A stretch of 64,000 bases of DNA, taken from positions 930,001 through 994,000 of the forward strand of contig CP099419.1 in NCBI GenBank assembly GCA_024114885.1, read 5' to 3'. This DNA comes from Septoria linicola (Eukaryota > Ascomycota > Dothideomycetes > Mycosphaerellales > Mycosphaerellaceae). A program made the position numbers and the translations under genes. Position 1 is the stretch's first letter. The number at the start of each line of letters is the position of its first letter. Below the pieces are notes generated by a model. It saw only the letters and a list, made by a program, of their open reading frames with translations, was not told where the DNA came from and made no database searches. Positions 12,713 to 22,665 of the stretch are shown in pieces.

Positions 12713-12795
12713 AGCTCGACTAAGCTAATAATTAAGTTATTAGCGTAGTCGACGCTCGACTAGGCCTATAATTGATTTATTAGCTTAGTCGAGCT
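12713..12795. repeat. Inverted repeat related to the palindromes at 4600-4682
   Basis: Arms 12713-12731 and 12777-12795 (19 bp) are perfect inverted repeats and differ by one base from the arms at 4641-4682. The 45 bp between them contain further partial copies of the same motif (TTATTAGCGTAGTCGA and relatives). Probably the other terminus of the same transposon family. Confidence 0.65.
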
Positions 12796-12883
12796 AGAAG
12801 TCGTATAGTAAGATTTTAGAAGTAAAGATAAATATAAATATATTAATATACTAAAATATATTAACCTTAACCTTAATCTTTAT

Positions 12884-14060
12884 TCTTTAGTAGTAGACGC
12901 GCGTCTAAGATAGTAGCTAAACTAGCGAAGCTAGTCGCTATAGCCTTACTTACCCTATTAGTAATAGTAAGAGTAATCTGCTCCTCTATCGCTATAATCT
13001 CTAGCTAATTACTACTACTATCTCTCTTTACTAGCTCCTCGCGCTATAGAGCTATATTAGTATTAAACTAGCGCTTCCGCTCTTTATTACGCTACTCTTC
13101 TACTACTATTCTTCGCTCCTTACGTCTCGTATTCTCCTCTATAATACGATCCTTACGAGCTACCTTCTCTTTCGTATAACGATTAGCCTACGCTATTATA
13201 TTATTAATAAAGCCCTTATTACGCGTCTTAGATCGCTCCTCTATATCTATCGCGTACTTACGCTTAGAACTAACCTTTAGAAGATTTAGAGGATTCTAAG
13301 AGTCGTTAGTAGTAGAGATAAAGTTATAGGTATATTTATCGATAGCTTTAGCGTACTTAATAATAGCGGTACTAGTACGCGTCTTATCCTTCTTCTTAAT
13401 CTCGATACGTACGAGCTTCGCGATTAGGTTATCGATATATATATCGAACTAGTTACGATTACGGCTAGTACTAATAACACGCTACTACTACTAATTAATC
13501 CGTATAGGAATCTAGCTAATAATAGTAGAGTAGTTCCTACTATTAGAGCTATTAAATACGGTCTAAAATAACGAAGTAATATATAGTCTACGACGGCTTA
13601 AGAGCTCCTTTTATATTACTTCTATCTACTTCTACTTAGTAATACTATTCTTAAAGGTATTAGAATACTTATCTAAGTACTTTATAGTCGCTATAATAGT
13701 CTCCTTAGACTAGATATACTATACCTTCTTCTTCTTCTAGACTCTATTACGATTACGTTCGGTCTACGTATCGATCTTAACCTCTATATTATTTCTCTCG
13801 TCCTAGTCTACTTAATTATATCTATTTAGAAAGCTAGCTAGATCCCGCTTATACTCCTTCTTTATAGCCTCTTATATAGCGTAGATATTCGGCTCTAGTA
13901 GGATCCTAGCGGTAGCTAGTATATTCTAAGGCTATATCGGACCTTAGACCGGTTTAGTTATAGTAGGAGCTGTAGCGATTACTCGACTACGACTAACTAT
14001 CCTCTCTCTTATTAGCGGTTTAGGCGTAGGCGTATTATCGGATCGCGGATCTATAGAGGT
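12884..14060 (-). pseudogene. RIP-killed ORF relic, Lys/Arg/Glu-rich protein
   Basis: From about 14060 leftward one minus-strand frame is readable for roughly 390 codons with only TAG/TAA stops, many in place of TGG or CAG. The C-terminal 150 codons (about 12890-13350) are a charged, probably coiled-coil segment. The preceding part has short Lys/Arg patches of a kind seen in DNA-binding proteins. I do not recognise a family. A transposon-encoded DNA-binding protein is one possibility; a captured host gene is another. Both ends are uncertain. Confidence 0.5.
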
Positions 14061-14481
14061 AGCTAGTTAAGTAGGCTAGGTAACGAATAGCGCGCTTACT
14101 AGTAGCGGTATAAGCTAAATCGATAGTAATAGCTCTTAAGCTAATACTACTATATACTATCTCGTATACGATATCGTCTACGGCTACGAGCCTATTATAT
14201 TATACTCCGATATAGCCCCTAGACTTAGCTATATATTATTTAGCTATAGTAGATATAGTAAAGAGCTTAGAATAGTCTTAAATATACTAGAGTATAGCGG
14301 TATCTAATATAGAGATAATTCGATACGTACTAGTAAGTATATACTAGTAGCTCTACTATTTACTCGCCTATTACTATAGACTAGTATAGTCTAAGGCGTA
14401 TAGTACTATCTACTTAGTATATATAGTAGAGGCGACGATTAAGGCCTATTATATATATTCTACTAGCTATAATAGCTTCCG

Positions 14482-14960
14482 CCGATGTTCGTATACGTAG
14501 TATTTACGCTATACTACGAGGATAGCGGTAGTTACGAGCTCGTTATATACTACTAACCCTACTTATCTAATATACTATTCTAAGGAGCCTATAGATAGTA
14601 TATACTAACGATAAGCTATAGCGTAATGTTAATAACGATTAAGGTAGATATATAGACGTAGGTTATACTAGTACGCGTCGTAAGGACGCGTTTACTATAT
14701 AGATATAATACTACGGCCGCTAGTAATAGCGTAGATATACTATATCTAATAGAATAACTAGTTTATAGTTATATACCTACTTCTAGTAGCTAGTATTATA
14801 AGATAAAGAAAGAGAGTTTACTACGCTTAATTTAGTATAGTATACTAATTTGAATTCGACGGTATTATTTATATAGCGTTACTAGCCTACTAGTACGTAT
14901 ATTACGTAGCTAATAGATCTACTCTATTCGGTTATAGCTAGATAGTAAATATACTCTATT
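14482..14960. repeat. Direct repeat, left copy (fully RIP-mutated)
   Basis: About 0.47 kb that matches 15260-15735 at a spacing of 778 bp at its left end and 775 bp at its right end; a 3-bp length difference lies near 14660. All of this copy lies inside the RIP island. Its last 75 bases (14886-14960) are the mutated counterpart of unmutated sequence at 15661-15735. No gene recognised. Confidence 0.9.
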
Positions 14961-15259
14961 AGGCAATATTCGAAAGCTATTATATAGCTAGCGACTCTTC
15001 TATATAGGTTAGATCTAGAAAAGAGTACTCTACGTGTAATAGGTTTCGAGCTCTATTATTAGAGTATATTTACTATCTAGTTTTAGTAGCTACCGCGGTA
15101 AGTAGAAGCTATAATTAGCGCGCTATAATATATCGGTATATTTAATTACCTTTACGTTAGTAAACGTTTCCGTATACCGCCTTAGCTTATCTTAATAATG
15201 CCTTATCGCCTAGCGTACTCTTATCTATAGCGTACTATATTCGTATAGAGTATATACTA
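14961..15259. other. RIP-mutated spacer between the direct repeats
   Basis: About 300 bp of TpA-rich DNA that keeps CpG steps. A short match (GAAAGCTA) to the F-box gene region at about 15750 hints that the repeat may extend weakly to the right. I see no gene. Confidence 0.4.
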
Positions 15260-15735
15260 CCGATATTTATATATATAGTATTTACGCTATACTACGAGGA
15301 TAGTAGTAGTTACGAGCTCGTTATATACTACTAACCCTACTTATCTAATATACTATTCTAAGGAGCCTATAGACAGTATATACTAACGATAAGCTACGGC
15401 GTAATATTAATAACGATTAAGGTAGATATACGGACGCTTATACTAGTACGCGTCGTAAGGACGCGTTTACTATATAGATATAATACTACGGCCGCTAGTA
15501 ATAGCGTGAATATACTATATCTAATAGAATAGCTAGTTTATAGTTATATACCTACTTCTAGTAGCTAGTATTATAAGATAAAGAAAGAGAGTTTACTACG
15601 CTTGATTTAGTATAGTATACTAATTTGAATTCGATAGTATTATTTATATAGCGTTACTAGCCTACTGGCACGTGCATTACGCAGCCAATAGATCCACTCT
15701 ATTCGGTCATAGCTGGACGGTAAACATGCTCTATT
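15260..15735. repeat. Direct repeat, right copy, crossing the edge of the RIP island
   Basis: Matches 14482-14960. Up to about 15665 both copies are RIP-mutated and nearly the same. From 15666 this copy is unmutated, with CpA and TpG present, while the left copy carries C-to-T and G-to-A changes. The repeat therefore extends about 70 bp past the mutation border and into the F-box ORF that starts at 15672. Confidence 0.88.
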
Positions 15736-17162
15736 TACGGTCTATCCAAGAAAGCTACTTGACTCGTGTGCTTGGGAACATGGTATCGGCGAAAGCCATC
15801 CTGGACATCAACCTGAGCACGCGGATTGCAGATCTTGATCCGTCAGATACTTCCGATCAGCCCATCGATTCGATCGAGCTATCCGACCAGATTCTTTCCT
15901 CTCCCACCAATTCCACACTCAAGCATAATTTTACGTGCTTCTGTGATGCCCAGATGGACGTCTCCCAAAAACAGCCTTCCGTTTTCCATCGCCTTCCGGA
16001 AGAAATTCTAAGCCTGATCGTCCTGCAGTTTGACGGACAATCTGTCGACACCACATCACTCAAGTCTGTTCGTCTGACTCATCCACGACTTGGTCATCTC
16101 GAGCAGACCAAGCAGTCGCTATTCCGTACACTGCCACTGCCACCACGTCCTGATCAATCTCTATGGAGGAGTGTTGCCAACATTGCTCCCTATGTTCAAG
16201 AGCTCGTTCTGGTCCCTTGCACTGCATGGTATGATCAACGCCTGTCGTTCGACGAATTCTTCGTCAAAGTTGGTGCTGAGATGGTCTCACGACTCACCGG
16301 GAAGTGGCTGTACGCCGAACCTTCTGGAGAGCTTGGTTCAACTGTCAGTATTCTCAAGCAACTTGAATTCGTGGAAACCATTACATTCCACAGAGGATAT
16401 GCCAGAACAGCATGTCAACTCGATGGCAAATGCCACGACGCCCTGATCATCCTCTACTTTGTTTGCTTGACACTAGCAAATATTAAAGCGAAGCAGATCT
16501 TTTACAAGACTGCAGTTGCGCCCTTGCGAACTTCAGATCCGTACAACGTCCATGAAGAGGCTTGGGGATGGAACTCCGATCCGCAACCCAGCTACAATGA
16601 TAGCTGGAAAATTGCGTGGTATCACATCAACTTACAAAGTCTCAAAATTGTGCACATTGATGCTAGATCTGGCAGTCCGCTGCAGGCCCTTGTTGTCCTA
16701 CAGACAGCCTTCGGACGAAACGATGCAGGACTAGAGCGGCTGTCAACGACACGATTACCACGAGCTGCTGAGCCGTTCAGCTTTCCGCTCTGGTGTTTGC
16801 CTTGTGGTGGACCGAATGCGCCTTTCCGCCATTGGTTTCTAGACGGAGGTGCTGTAGACTTTGGGCATCTTGCAGTGTGGATTGCTGGAAGCAAGCTTCT
16901 GACAGAGATCACTCTAAGAGACGTCTTCGACGATGCGGATACGGGAGGATGGTTTCTTCTTCTACAAGCCGTCCGTCAGCATCCCAATCGCATCCAAGTC
17001 CGGCTCGAGAAGATTCAGATCGGCTCGGACAAGTCGATTACCAATCTAGAACATCATACTGCAGACGTCCTGCCAGTGCACGAGGATGAATACTGTAGTA
17101 TGATTATGAGGTACATGTCTGGCGTTGGTGAATGGGACTGCGAGATCGGTGGACCTATATAG
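15672..17162 (+). CDS. F-box domain protein
   Basis: A single-exon 496-residue frame. An F-box (LPEEILSLIVLQFD) lies at about residues 106-119, followed by a region typical of fungal F-box proteins with no clear repeats. Such proteins bring substrates to SCF ubiquitin ligases through Skp1; the substrate here is unknown. The start is uncertain. The first ATG is only six bases beyond the RIP border and inside a duplicated segment, so the first 20-25 residues may be repeat-derived. Met37 (15780) and Met94 (15951, just before the F-box) are alternatives, and Met94 gives the usual short N-terminus. The upstream region is RIP-mutated, so the native promoter may be lost and expression is doubtful. 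Confidence 0.75.
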   Translation: MHYAANRSTLFGHSWTVNMLYLRSIQESYLTRVLGNMVSAKAILDINLSTRIADLDPSDTSDQPIDSIELSDQILSSPTNSTLKHNFTCFCDAQMDVSQKQPSVFHRLPEEILSLIVLQFDGQSVDTTSLKSVRLTHPRLGHLEQTKQSLFRTLPLPPRPDQSLWRSVANIAPYVQELVLVPCTAWYDQRLSFDEFFVKVGAEMVSRLTGKWLYAEPSGELGSTVSILKQLEFVETITFHRGYARTACQLDGKCHDALIILYFVCLTLANIKAKQIFYKTAVAPLRTSDPYNVHEEAWGWNSDPQPSYNDSWKIAWYHINLQSLKIVHIDARSGSPLQALVVLQTAFGRNDAGLERLSTTRLPRAAEPFSFPLWCLPCGGPNAPFRHWFLDGGAVDFGHLAVWIAGSKLLTEITLRDVFDDADTGGWFLLLQAVRQHPNRIQVRLEKIQIGSDKSITNLEHHTADVLPVHEDEYCSMIMRYMSGVGEWDCEIGGPI

Positions 17163-17239
17163 TCGAACATGTACCCAATCTGCCGTGACGGTATCTTCGA
17201 TGCCTCGCCATCGTTTGAGGCAGTAGCTAGCTTATCACC

Positions 17240-18745
17240 TCACATGAACAGCTTCGTACCATGATACTTCGTCGTCTTCACATACTCACTCTCGCCCATC
17301 ACCTCCGCATCCGTCCTCTCCGGGAACCCATCAAAGCTCACAGCATAAGTCGCGACCGAATGCGCAATCAACTTCGTATTAATCTCCCACGCCGTGAGAT
17401 TCACATTCCCAACATCGTCGCAAAGCTGGTGATAGCAAGGATCGTACCAGTCCCCAGCTTTGCCACCAAACATCTTAGCCTCTTCTTTCGTCTTGACACC
17501 CTCTGCACCAGTAGCGATACCGCCAGCAGGGATACCAGCACGAATGAAGCCGTCGTAGTCGGAGCGGCCATCGAAGGGGATGAATGTGTAATTCAGACCG
17601 TGCTTCTCGTACCACTTGACGTACAAATCGCGCAGCTCCTCACTTCCATTTGGATTCTCTGCATTCGTGGCGTTGTAGATTTGATAAGCAAAGTTGGGAG
17701 AGCCCATCATATCGTAGTCCATGAAGAGACGAACCTTCTGGTTCTCGGGCTTGGAAAGGCTGGCAGCGTAGAAGTCTGAGCCCACGAGGCCTTCTTCTTC
17801 GGCCGCCCACCAGGCGAAGCGGACGCAGTTGTTGACGGAGAAGCTTGTGAGTTCGGTGGCGACTTCGAGGAGGGAGAGGGTGCCGGAGCCGTCGTCGTTG
17901 ATGCCGGGGCCTTCGGGGACGGAGTCTGAGTGCGCGCCGAGCATGACGCAGTTTTCTGGGTCGCCTTCGGTGGTTTGCGCGACGATGTTCAGGGTGTGAA
18001 TTGTGTTGACTTCGCCGTCGATGTATGCGATTGCGTCGACGGACTTGCCTGCTTTAAGCTGATCAAGAGTGGGTGTGGCTTCCTCCAGAGAGATGCCGAA
18101 TGTCGCTACGTGATCGGCTTCTGGCGTGCCCATAGTGCCGTGCAGTGTCCCGTTCTCGTTGTTGTAGATCACGGCAGCGATAGCACCAGCTCTCCCAGCG
18201 TGCAGAGACTTGTCTCCAAATGCGCACAGACCACGTTTGATGAAGGCTATGTTGTTCTTGACAGTATCCGGATAGTCCGATGCCGAACAGCCACTGTTTT
18301 CGACAAGAATCACGTCTCCGTGAACGGGCTCGTTGTCCTTGGTAGGAGGCGTGAGACTCATGGCGGAAGCATTCGCAATGACTTCATCTCCGAGCACAAG
18401 ACGTGACTCGAACACATTGCCAGAGTATGCTGGGAAGGATTGCTCAGTGAGGTTGTAGTAGTCGCCAAGCTTCGCGATTGTCGCCCAGATGTACTCCAAG
18501 GTAGCTTGGTGACCTGCACTGCCGATCACCCTCGTAGGGCGGTTGTGTTCGTGCCAGGATAGCTCTGCAAGCTTGTAGAGATCTTGAGATCGGGCGTAGA
18601 GTCGATCGCCACTGATAGCAGACTGCAGCTTTTCGGTATCAACAACGGGTAATTTCTTGCCGTTTGTCGAGACGAGAGGCTGCTGCTCAAAAGCTACAGC
18701 AGCTCCGAGAAGCACGGAAGCAGCAAGAGTCTTCATTGCCGCCAT
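17240..18745 (-). CDS. M28 family aminopeptidase with PA domain (secreted or vacuolar)
   Basis: A 501-residue zinc exopeptidase resembling fungal M28 aminopeptidases of the yeast APE3 type. The start at 18745 gives a signal peptide (MAAMKTLAASVLLGAAVAFE); the frame stays open for 64 more codons upstream, but these lack a signal sequence. A protease-associated domain spans about residues 135-235. The two-zinc site is complete: His272 and Asp274 in GAHSDS, Asp284 in INDDGSG, Glu316-Glu317 in AAEEEG, Asp345 in MDYDMMG and His439 in DPCYHQ. Several N-x-S/T sites agree with secretion. It probably releases N-terminal residues during extracellular or vacuolar protein breakdown. Its stop lies 77 bp from that of the convergent F-box gene. 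Confidence 0.93.
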   Translation of the reverse strand: MAAMKTLAASVLLGAAVAFEQQPLVSTNGKKLPVVDTEKLQSAISGDRLYARSQDLYKLAELSWHEHNRPTRVIGSAGHQATLEYIWATIAKLGDYYNLTEQSFPAYSGNVFESRLVLGDEVIANASAMSLTPPTKDNEPVHGDVILVENSGCSASDYPDTVKNNIAFIKRGLCAFGDKSLHAGRAGAIAAVIYNNENGTLHGTMGTPEADHVATFGISLEEATPTLDQLKAGKSVDAIAYIDGEVNTIHTLNIVAQTTEGDPENCVMLGAHSDSVPEGPGINDDGSGTLSLLEVATELTSFSVNNCVRFAWWAAEEEGLVGSDFYAASLSKPENQKVRLFMDYDMMGSPNFAYQIYNATNAENPNGSEELRDLYVKWYEKHGLNYTFIPFDGRSDYDGFIRAGIPAGGIATGAEGVKTKEEAKMFGGKAGDWYDPCYHQLCDDVGNVNLTAWEINTKLIAHSVATYAVSFDGFPERTDAEVMGESEYVKTTKYHGTKLFM

Positions 18746-19218
18746 GATAGCGTTGATGAGGAACGGAAGATGGAAGATGGTCTGTATTGTTGGCTTGGGT
18801 TGATGGGGTGACAGATAGCCGGCTGAACGTCGGCGGAAATGTCCTTGGCGAGATTGGTTACTCACACTTTCCTGCTTCGTGATAGCATGTCTCACTATCT
18901 TGCCGATCTGATGAAGGCGACGGCATGTCATCATCACAAGGTGAAGCCCGACGAGTGACTTACTTGTGCTACCATTCTTCCCATACTGGAAGTTGTCACG
19001 CGTTGACAGCCAAAGCCGCAGTTCCGCACAGCTTTGCCGCGAGGGTGGAGCTGCCGCATCGAAGAGGTGAAAAATAGTCTGCCGACTGACTATGGATGGC
19101 TATGTTTGTTCTGATACTCACGAGTCTAGGCTGTGCTCAAAGTGCCACTGTCCATGCAACGAACGACAGCCCACCCTCATACAACGCCTCTCCCCGAGCA
19201 CACGACTAGTCCACTTCC

Positions 19219-19818
19219 TTACGCAGTCAGTTGATCCCACTTCATCGCCAAAAACACCTGCGCCTCAACCTGCTTCCCATCAACCTCAGCCATCTGCTGG
19301 AACCCCTTGACCCGCCCACGCTCGAATCCAGCATAAATCAAACACTCCTCCAAATTGTTAATCCTGCCTTTCGATTGATACTTCATCTTATCATCCAACG
19401 AAACCTGAAACTCGCCATCCGCAGCTTGCTTCGTCTCCTGCTTCAGCGAAATCACTATCGCATAACCTTTCGGCTGAAGGGCATATATCGTGTGCTTGAT
19501 GCCGCCAAAGATGTACTTTGGGTCTTCGCCGCTGACGCCAAAGACGGCGTGCGTGTAGTGGTCCATGTCCAATTTGTCTGCTGCGACGACTTGAGCATTG
19601 GGGATGCCTTCGACTTGTGCTGGGTCGGGCTGTTCTTGTGAGGCGACGGTCAGGATGGGACCGAAGGGTGTGCGGACTGGCTCTGTGACTTCGAAGAGAG
19701 CTTTGGCGATTGTGCCGTCGCTGACAAGCACTTTGGAGCCGCCGTGGATCTTGAGGCGATCGCCATATTCATCGATGACTTGGCTTAGGATGGCTAGAAT
19801 CTCCTTGGAGGCCGACAT
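19219..19818 (-). CDS. Conserved hypothetical protein, methyltransferase-like C-terminal half (weak)
   Basis: A single-exon 199-residue protein starting MSASKEIL; the frame extends 16 codons upstream, but that Met at 19818 has the better context. I do not recognise a named family. The stretch around residues 105-140 (YIFGGIKHTIYALQPKGYAIVIS) resembles the late strands of a class I SAM-dependent methyltransferase, but the glycine-rich SAM-binding motif is absent. It would be a degenerate or non-catalytic relative at best. No signal peptide or membrane segment is visible. It lies between the M28 peptidase and the kinase without evident functional linkage. Confidence 0.6.
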   Translation of the reverse strand: MSASKEILAILSQVIDEYGDRLKIHGGSKVLVSDGTIAKALFEVTEPVRTPFGPILTVASQEQPDPAQVEGIPNAQVVAADKLDMDHYTHAVFGVSGEDPKYIFGGIKHTIYALQPKGYAIVISLKQETKQAADGEFQVSLDDKMKYQSKGRINNLEECLIYAGFERGRVKGFQQMAEVDGKQVEAQVFLAMKWDQLTA

Positions 19819-19866
19819 GATATGTGTTCGCGTACGCTGGGTGGAATTGGCGAGAGGTTGTATCAA

Positions 19867-20400
19867 TGCTTATGATGTTGCTCGCGGGAAAGTCTTAGGG
19901 TTGTTTCGTCCTAACGTGATGTTGATATCTACACATGCAGTCAAGAGAAGTGCAAGCTCCCTAGTTGCTCAAGTAAATGTACACTGACATCAGAATGGCA
20001 GCTCGGTCCGCTCGCCCGGCATCGTGGATTTGCCCACAGAGCTTCCCGTTTCGGACTAGTCAAGCCGAGATGTTATACCACAATGAACAAAGGCAGCTTA
20101 CGTGAGGGATTTCGAAGTTGCTATTTGTTTAAGATGACTCTCAACTTTTCACATGCTTGAGCTAGAGCTCAGTCAATAGTCAAAGGGAATACGCAGACAA
20201 TGCCGATTGCCTTGGCATCCTTCAAAGGCTCGCTTCGTGAATTCGCAATGGAGCATCGTAAACAAAGACGAGTTGACTTCCGCTTCCGGCAAAAAAAGCA
20301 CAATTTCTTTGTGCAATGCTCGCAGGTACAAGATGCTGTGCCTTGAGCAGCACATTATCCGCCCTTGTAGTTTCCTCGATCATCAGATCACACAACCGCA
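19867..20400. promoter_or_regulatory. Intergenic region between divergent hypothetical gene and kinase
   Basis: 534 bp between two divergent genes, so it must hold both promoters. I see no TATA box or binding-site array I could name. Short overlapping frames on both strands here lack coding character. Confidence 0.4.
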
Positions 20401-22583
20401 ATGCCTGGACCGGACGGTAGACCTTGGAGCTGGGAGGCGTCCATTCCTCCTGAGACACCCAGAGCCCTCAAGACGGTCAATCCCGACACTCCCGACGCGC
20501 CCTCTCCCGGAGTAAAGCCTGTAACGCCTGCGACATCTAGCACTCAGCTGAGAATAGAGTTTGTTCGTTGGGCAACGAAAGAGATCGATGAAGATGGTGA
20601 GCCCAGATGCGCAGGCCTAGTAGGACTCAATGCTGACTGATATGTAGAGAAAGACACATTCGCAACCAATTTCCAGCTTGTGTTCAACCAATTGGACCCG
20701 GACCAGCAGCGGGTAGTCGTTGCTCAGATTCGCAAAGTGGTGGAGAAGGAGGACGAAGTCGAGGCCCTCGCGCAAGAAGTCAATGGTTCTCTTGCTATGG
20801 AATCAGCCAGGCCAATATGGGCGAACTTGGCGCGCAAGACGGCTGTGCTCGCGACAATGTTGGCAAAACTGGACAAGTTGTGGACATATTACCCAAAGTC
20901 GGATTCAACCTTTGATCTCATAATTCAGCAACGCGTGGCGCATGTCAATAAGCTCAACCGGGATGCCTCTGTCATGAATTCAAGGGACCCGTCGTCTGCT
21001 GCTGGCGGTGCTGCTTTGTTTGAAGCCGGATTGGCGGCCCTCAACCTTCAGTCGGCGGAACAGCCGAGAGCATTGGTGAGTGCTTCGCTCTGCAGACTCT
21101 GCTTCATGGTCGCACCGTTTGCTGAAAATGTGCTCTCTTACTACACAGGCATCGGGTGTGGACTGGGAACGATTCAAGGAGCTCGAGGCAATTCGCCGAA
21201 GTAATGCAAAAGCAACGGGAATGACTTGGGAGTGGCTCCAGAGTCCCGATAGCACATGGAAAGTGATTGAGCAAATGGTAAGCACCGGGCACTGTTCACG
21301 ATTGATCCACCTGGACTGATCACGACTCACAGAGTGGCGGTATGGGCAAAATCGACGTTTGGGCAAAGGACGATGGCAATGGACGGATCGTTGACCGAGT
21401 CGTGTTGAAGGATACTCAGATGAGCTTCACCTCCTGGCAGTCGGAGTCCTCCTGGTACGGAAATGGCGAAGATAACGTGCCGATCGAGTTTTGGGTACAT
21501 TCGAAGATGTCCAACGGAGGAAAGTACGTCCTTCAACTGGCTTCACGACGAGTACAGGTGGACGAAGACTCGCGCAAGTTCCGCATGTGGATGGAGTATT
21601 GCCCAAATGGCGATCTCTATCAGCTGCTCGAACGGCACTGGAAGGCAGGGGTCCGGGTGCCCGTGGAGTTCATATTATATGTCTTCAAGGCCATGGTCGA
21701 TGCCTGCCTGGTGATGAAGCAAGGATCGATGGCGCCGTTCAAAGACTCCTGGGAGCAGATTGTTCATCGCGATCTGAAGCCAGACAACGTTTTCCTGGGC
21801 TTGCCGCGTTCAACATTCGCGAATTATCCTGAGCCCAAGCTTGCGGACTTTGGGTTGGCCATAGTGACGAGTCCAAGCGATGCGACCAATCCAGAGCTAT
21901 ACAATTTAGGTGCCGGTACCAAGGGATATCTTCCGCCGGAGCAGTTGAGGTTCATAAACCCAAGTACTGGTGCGGCCGTCGACGACTTCAAGCTACTGTC
22001 TCCGTGTAACGTCTGGGGCATAGGGGCAATTATCTTGGACTTGCTGGACTGCTCATGGCGGAACAGCTGGACGCAGCCAGACTACATGCCTGGCGGCAGA
22101 TGGGAGTACTTTGTCCTGCCAGCAACGAAGATCAAGTACTCTGGCGTCGACCCTGCTTGGGGCACAGACTCGGAACCACACAATGATCTCTTCGACATAG
22201 TCGACAAATGCTTGAGCTACCGACCAGAAGATCGTCCGACTCCAGAACAACTGCGGAAATGGTTGTCGAAAAAGATGGCTCCTATGACTTTGACAACGTG
22301 GCCACCGGGGTCGACCGCACCAGGAGGTCAGGCCGATGATCCGAAACGTATGATCGTGCCCAGAGAGCATGCTCACTATCTGGGAATGGCATTGCAAGAT
22401 GTAGCCCGCCCGGTCAGCGCTGTAGCGGGCGCTCCGCCATTTCCACTGCCTAGTACAAGTGCAGATGGGGGCGGAGGCGCTGGCGGCGTAGGAGGAGCAG
22501 GAGGGGCAGGAGGTCTCAAGATCATGAACGCGGCTCCAGGCGACTTCTCTTCATCTGCAGAAGCTTTCCTGGCTGGGTCGTGA
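20401..22583 (+). CDS. Serine/threonine protein kinase, fungal-specific type (4 exons)
   Basis: Exons 20401-20596, 20648-21075, 21149-21277 and 21333-22583; introns of 51, 73 and 55 bp have GT-AG ends and keep frame, giving 667 residues. The N-terminal 250 residues are helical and unrecognised. The kinase domain starts near residue 252 with a glycine-rich loop (SGGMGKIDVW), the ATP lysine is probably in VVLKD, the catalytic loop is IVHRDLKPDN (HRD 396-398) and the magnesium motif is ADFGLA (DFG 423-425). An activation-loop motif GAGTKGYLPPEQ follows. All catalytic residues seem present, so it should be active. The C-terminus has a Gly/Ala-rich tract. It resembles the kinase at 60436-62123 around the catalytic loop. 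Substrate unknown. Confidence 0.88.
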
Positions 22584-22665
22584 GGTCTTAAGGTGCATTG
22601 CGAATCTATGGTGCTTTTCTTTGGCAGCCCAGTTGCGTGTCGCGTCGATCCAGTCCAGATGCATT

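Noticed and set aside
1..15665. Centromere or AT isochore of other origin
   Set aside because: The TpA richness is explained by RIP of identifiable Copia and older DNA. Nothing in the sequence marks a centromere or telomere.
14482..15735. LTR pair of a second retrotransposon
   Set aside because: The two repeats are only about 300 bp apart, lack TG...CA ends, and no element fits between them.
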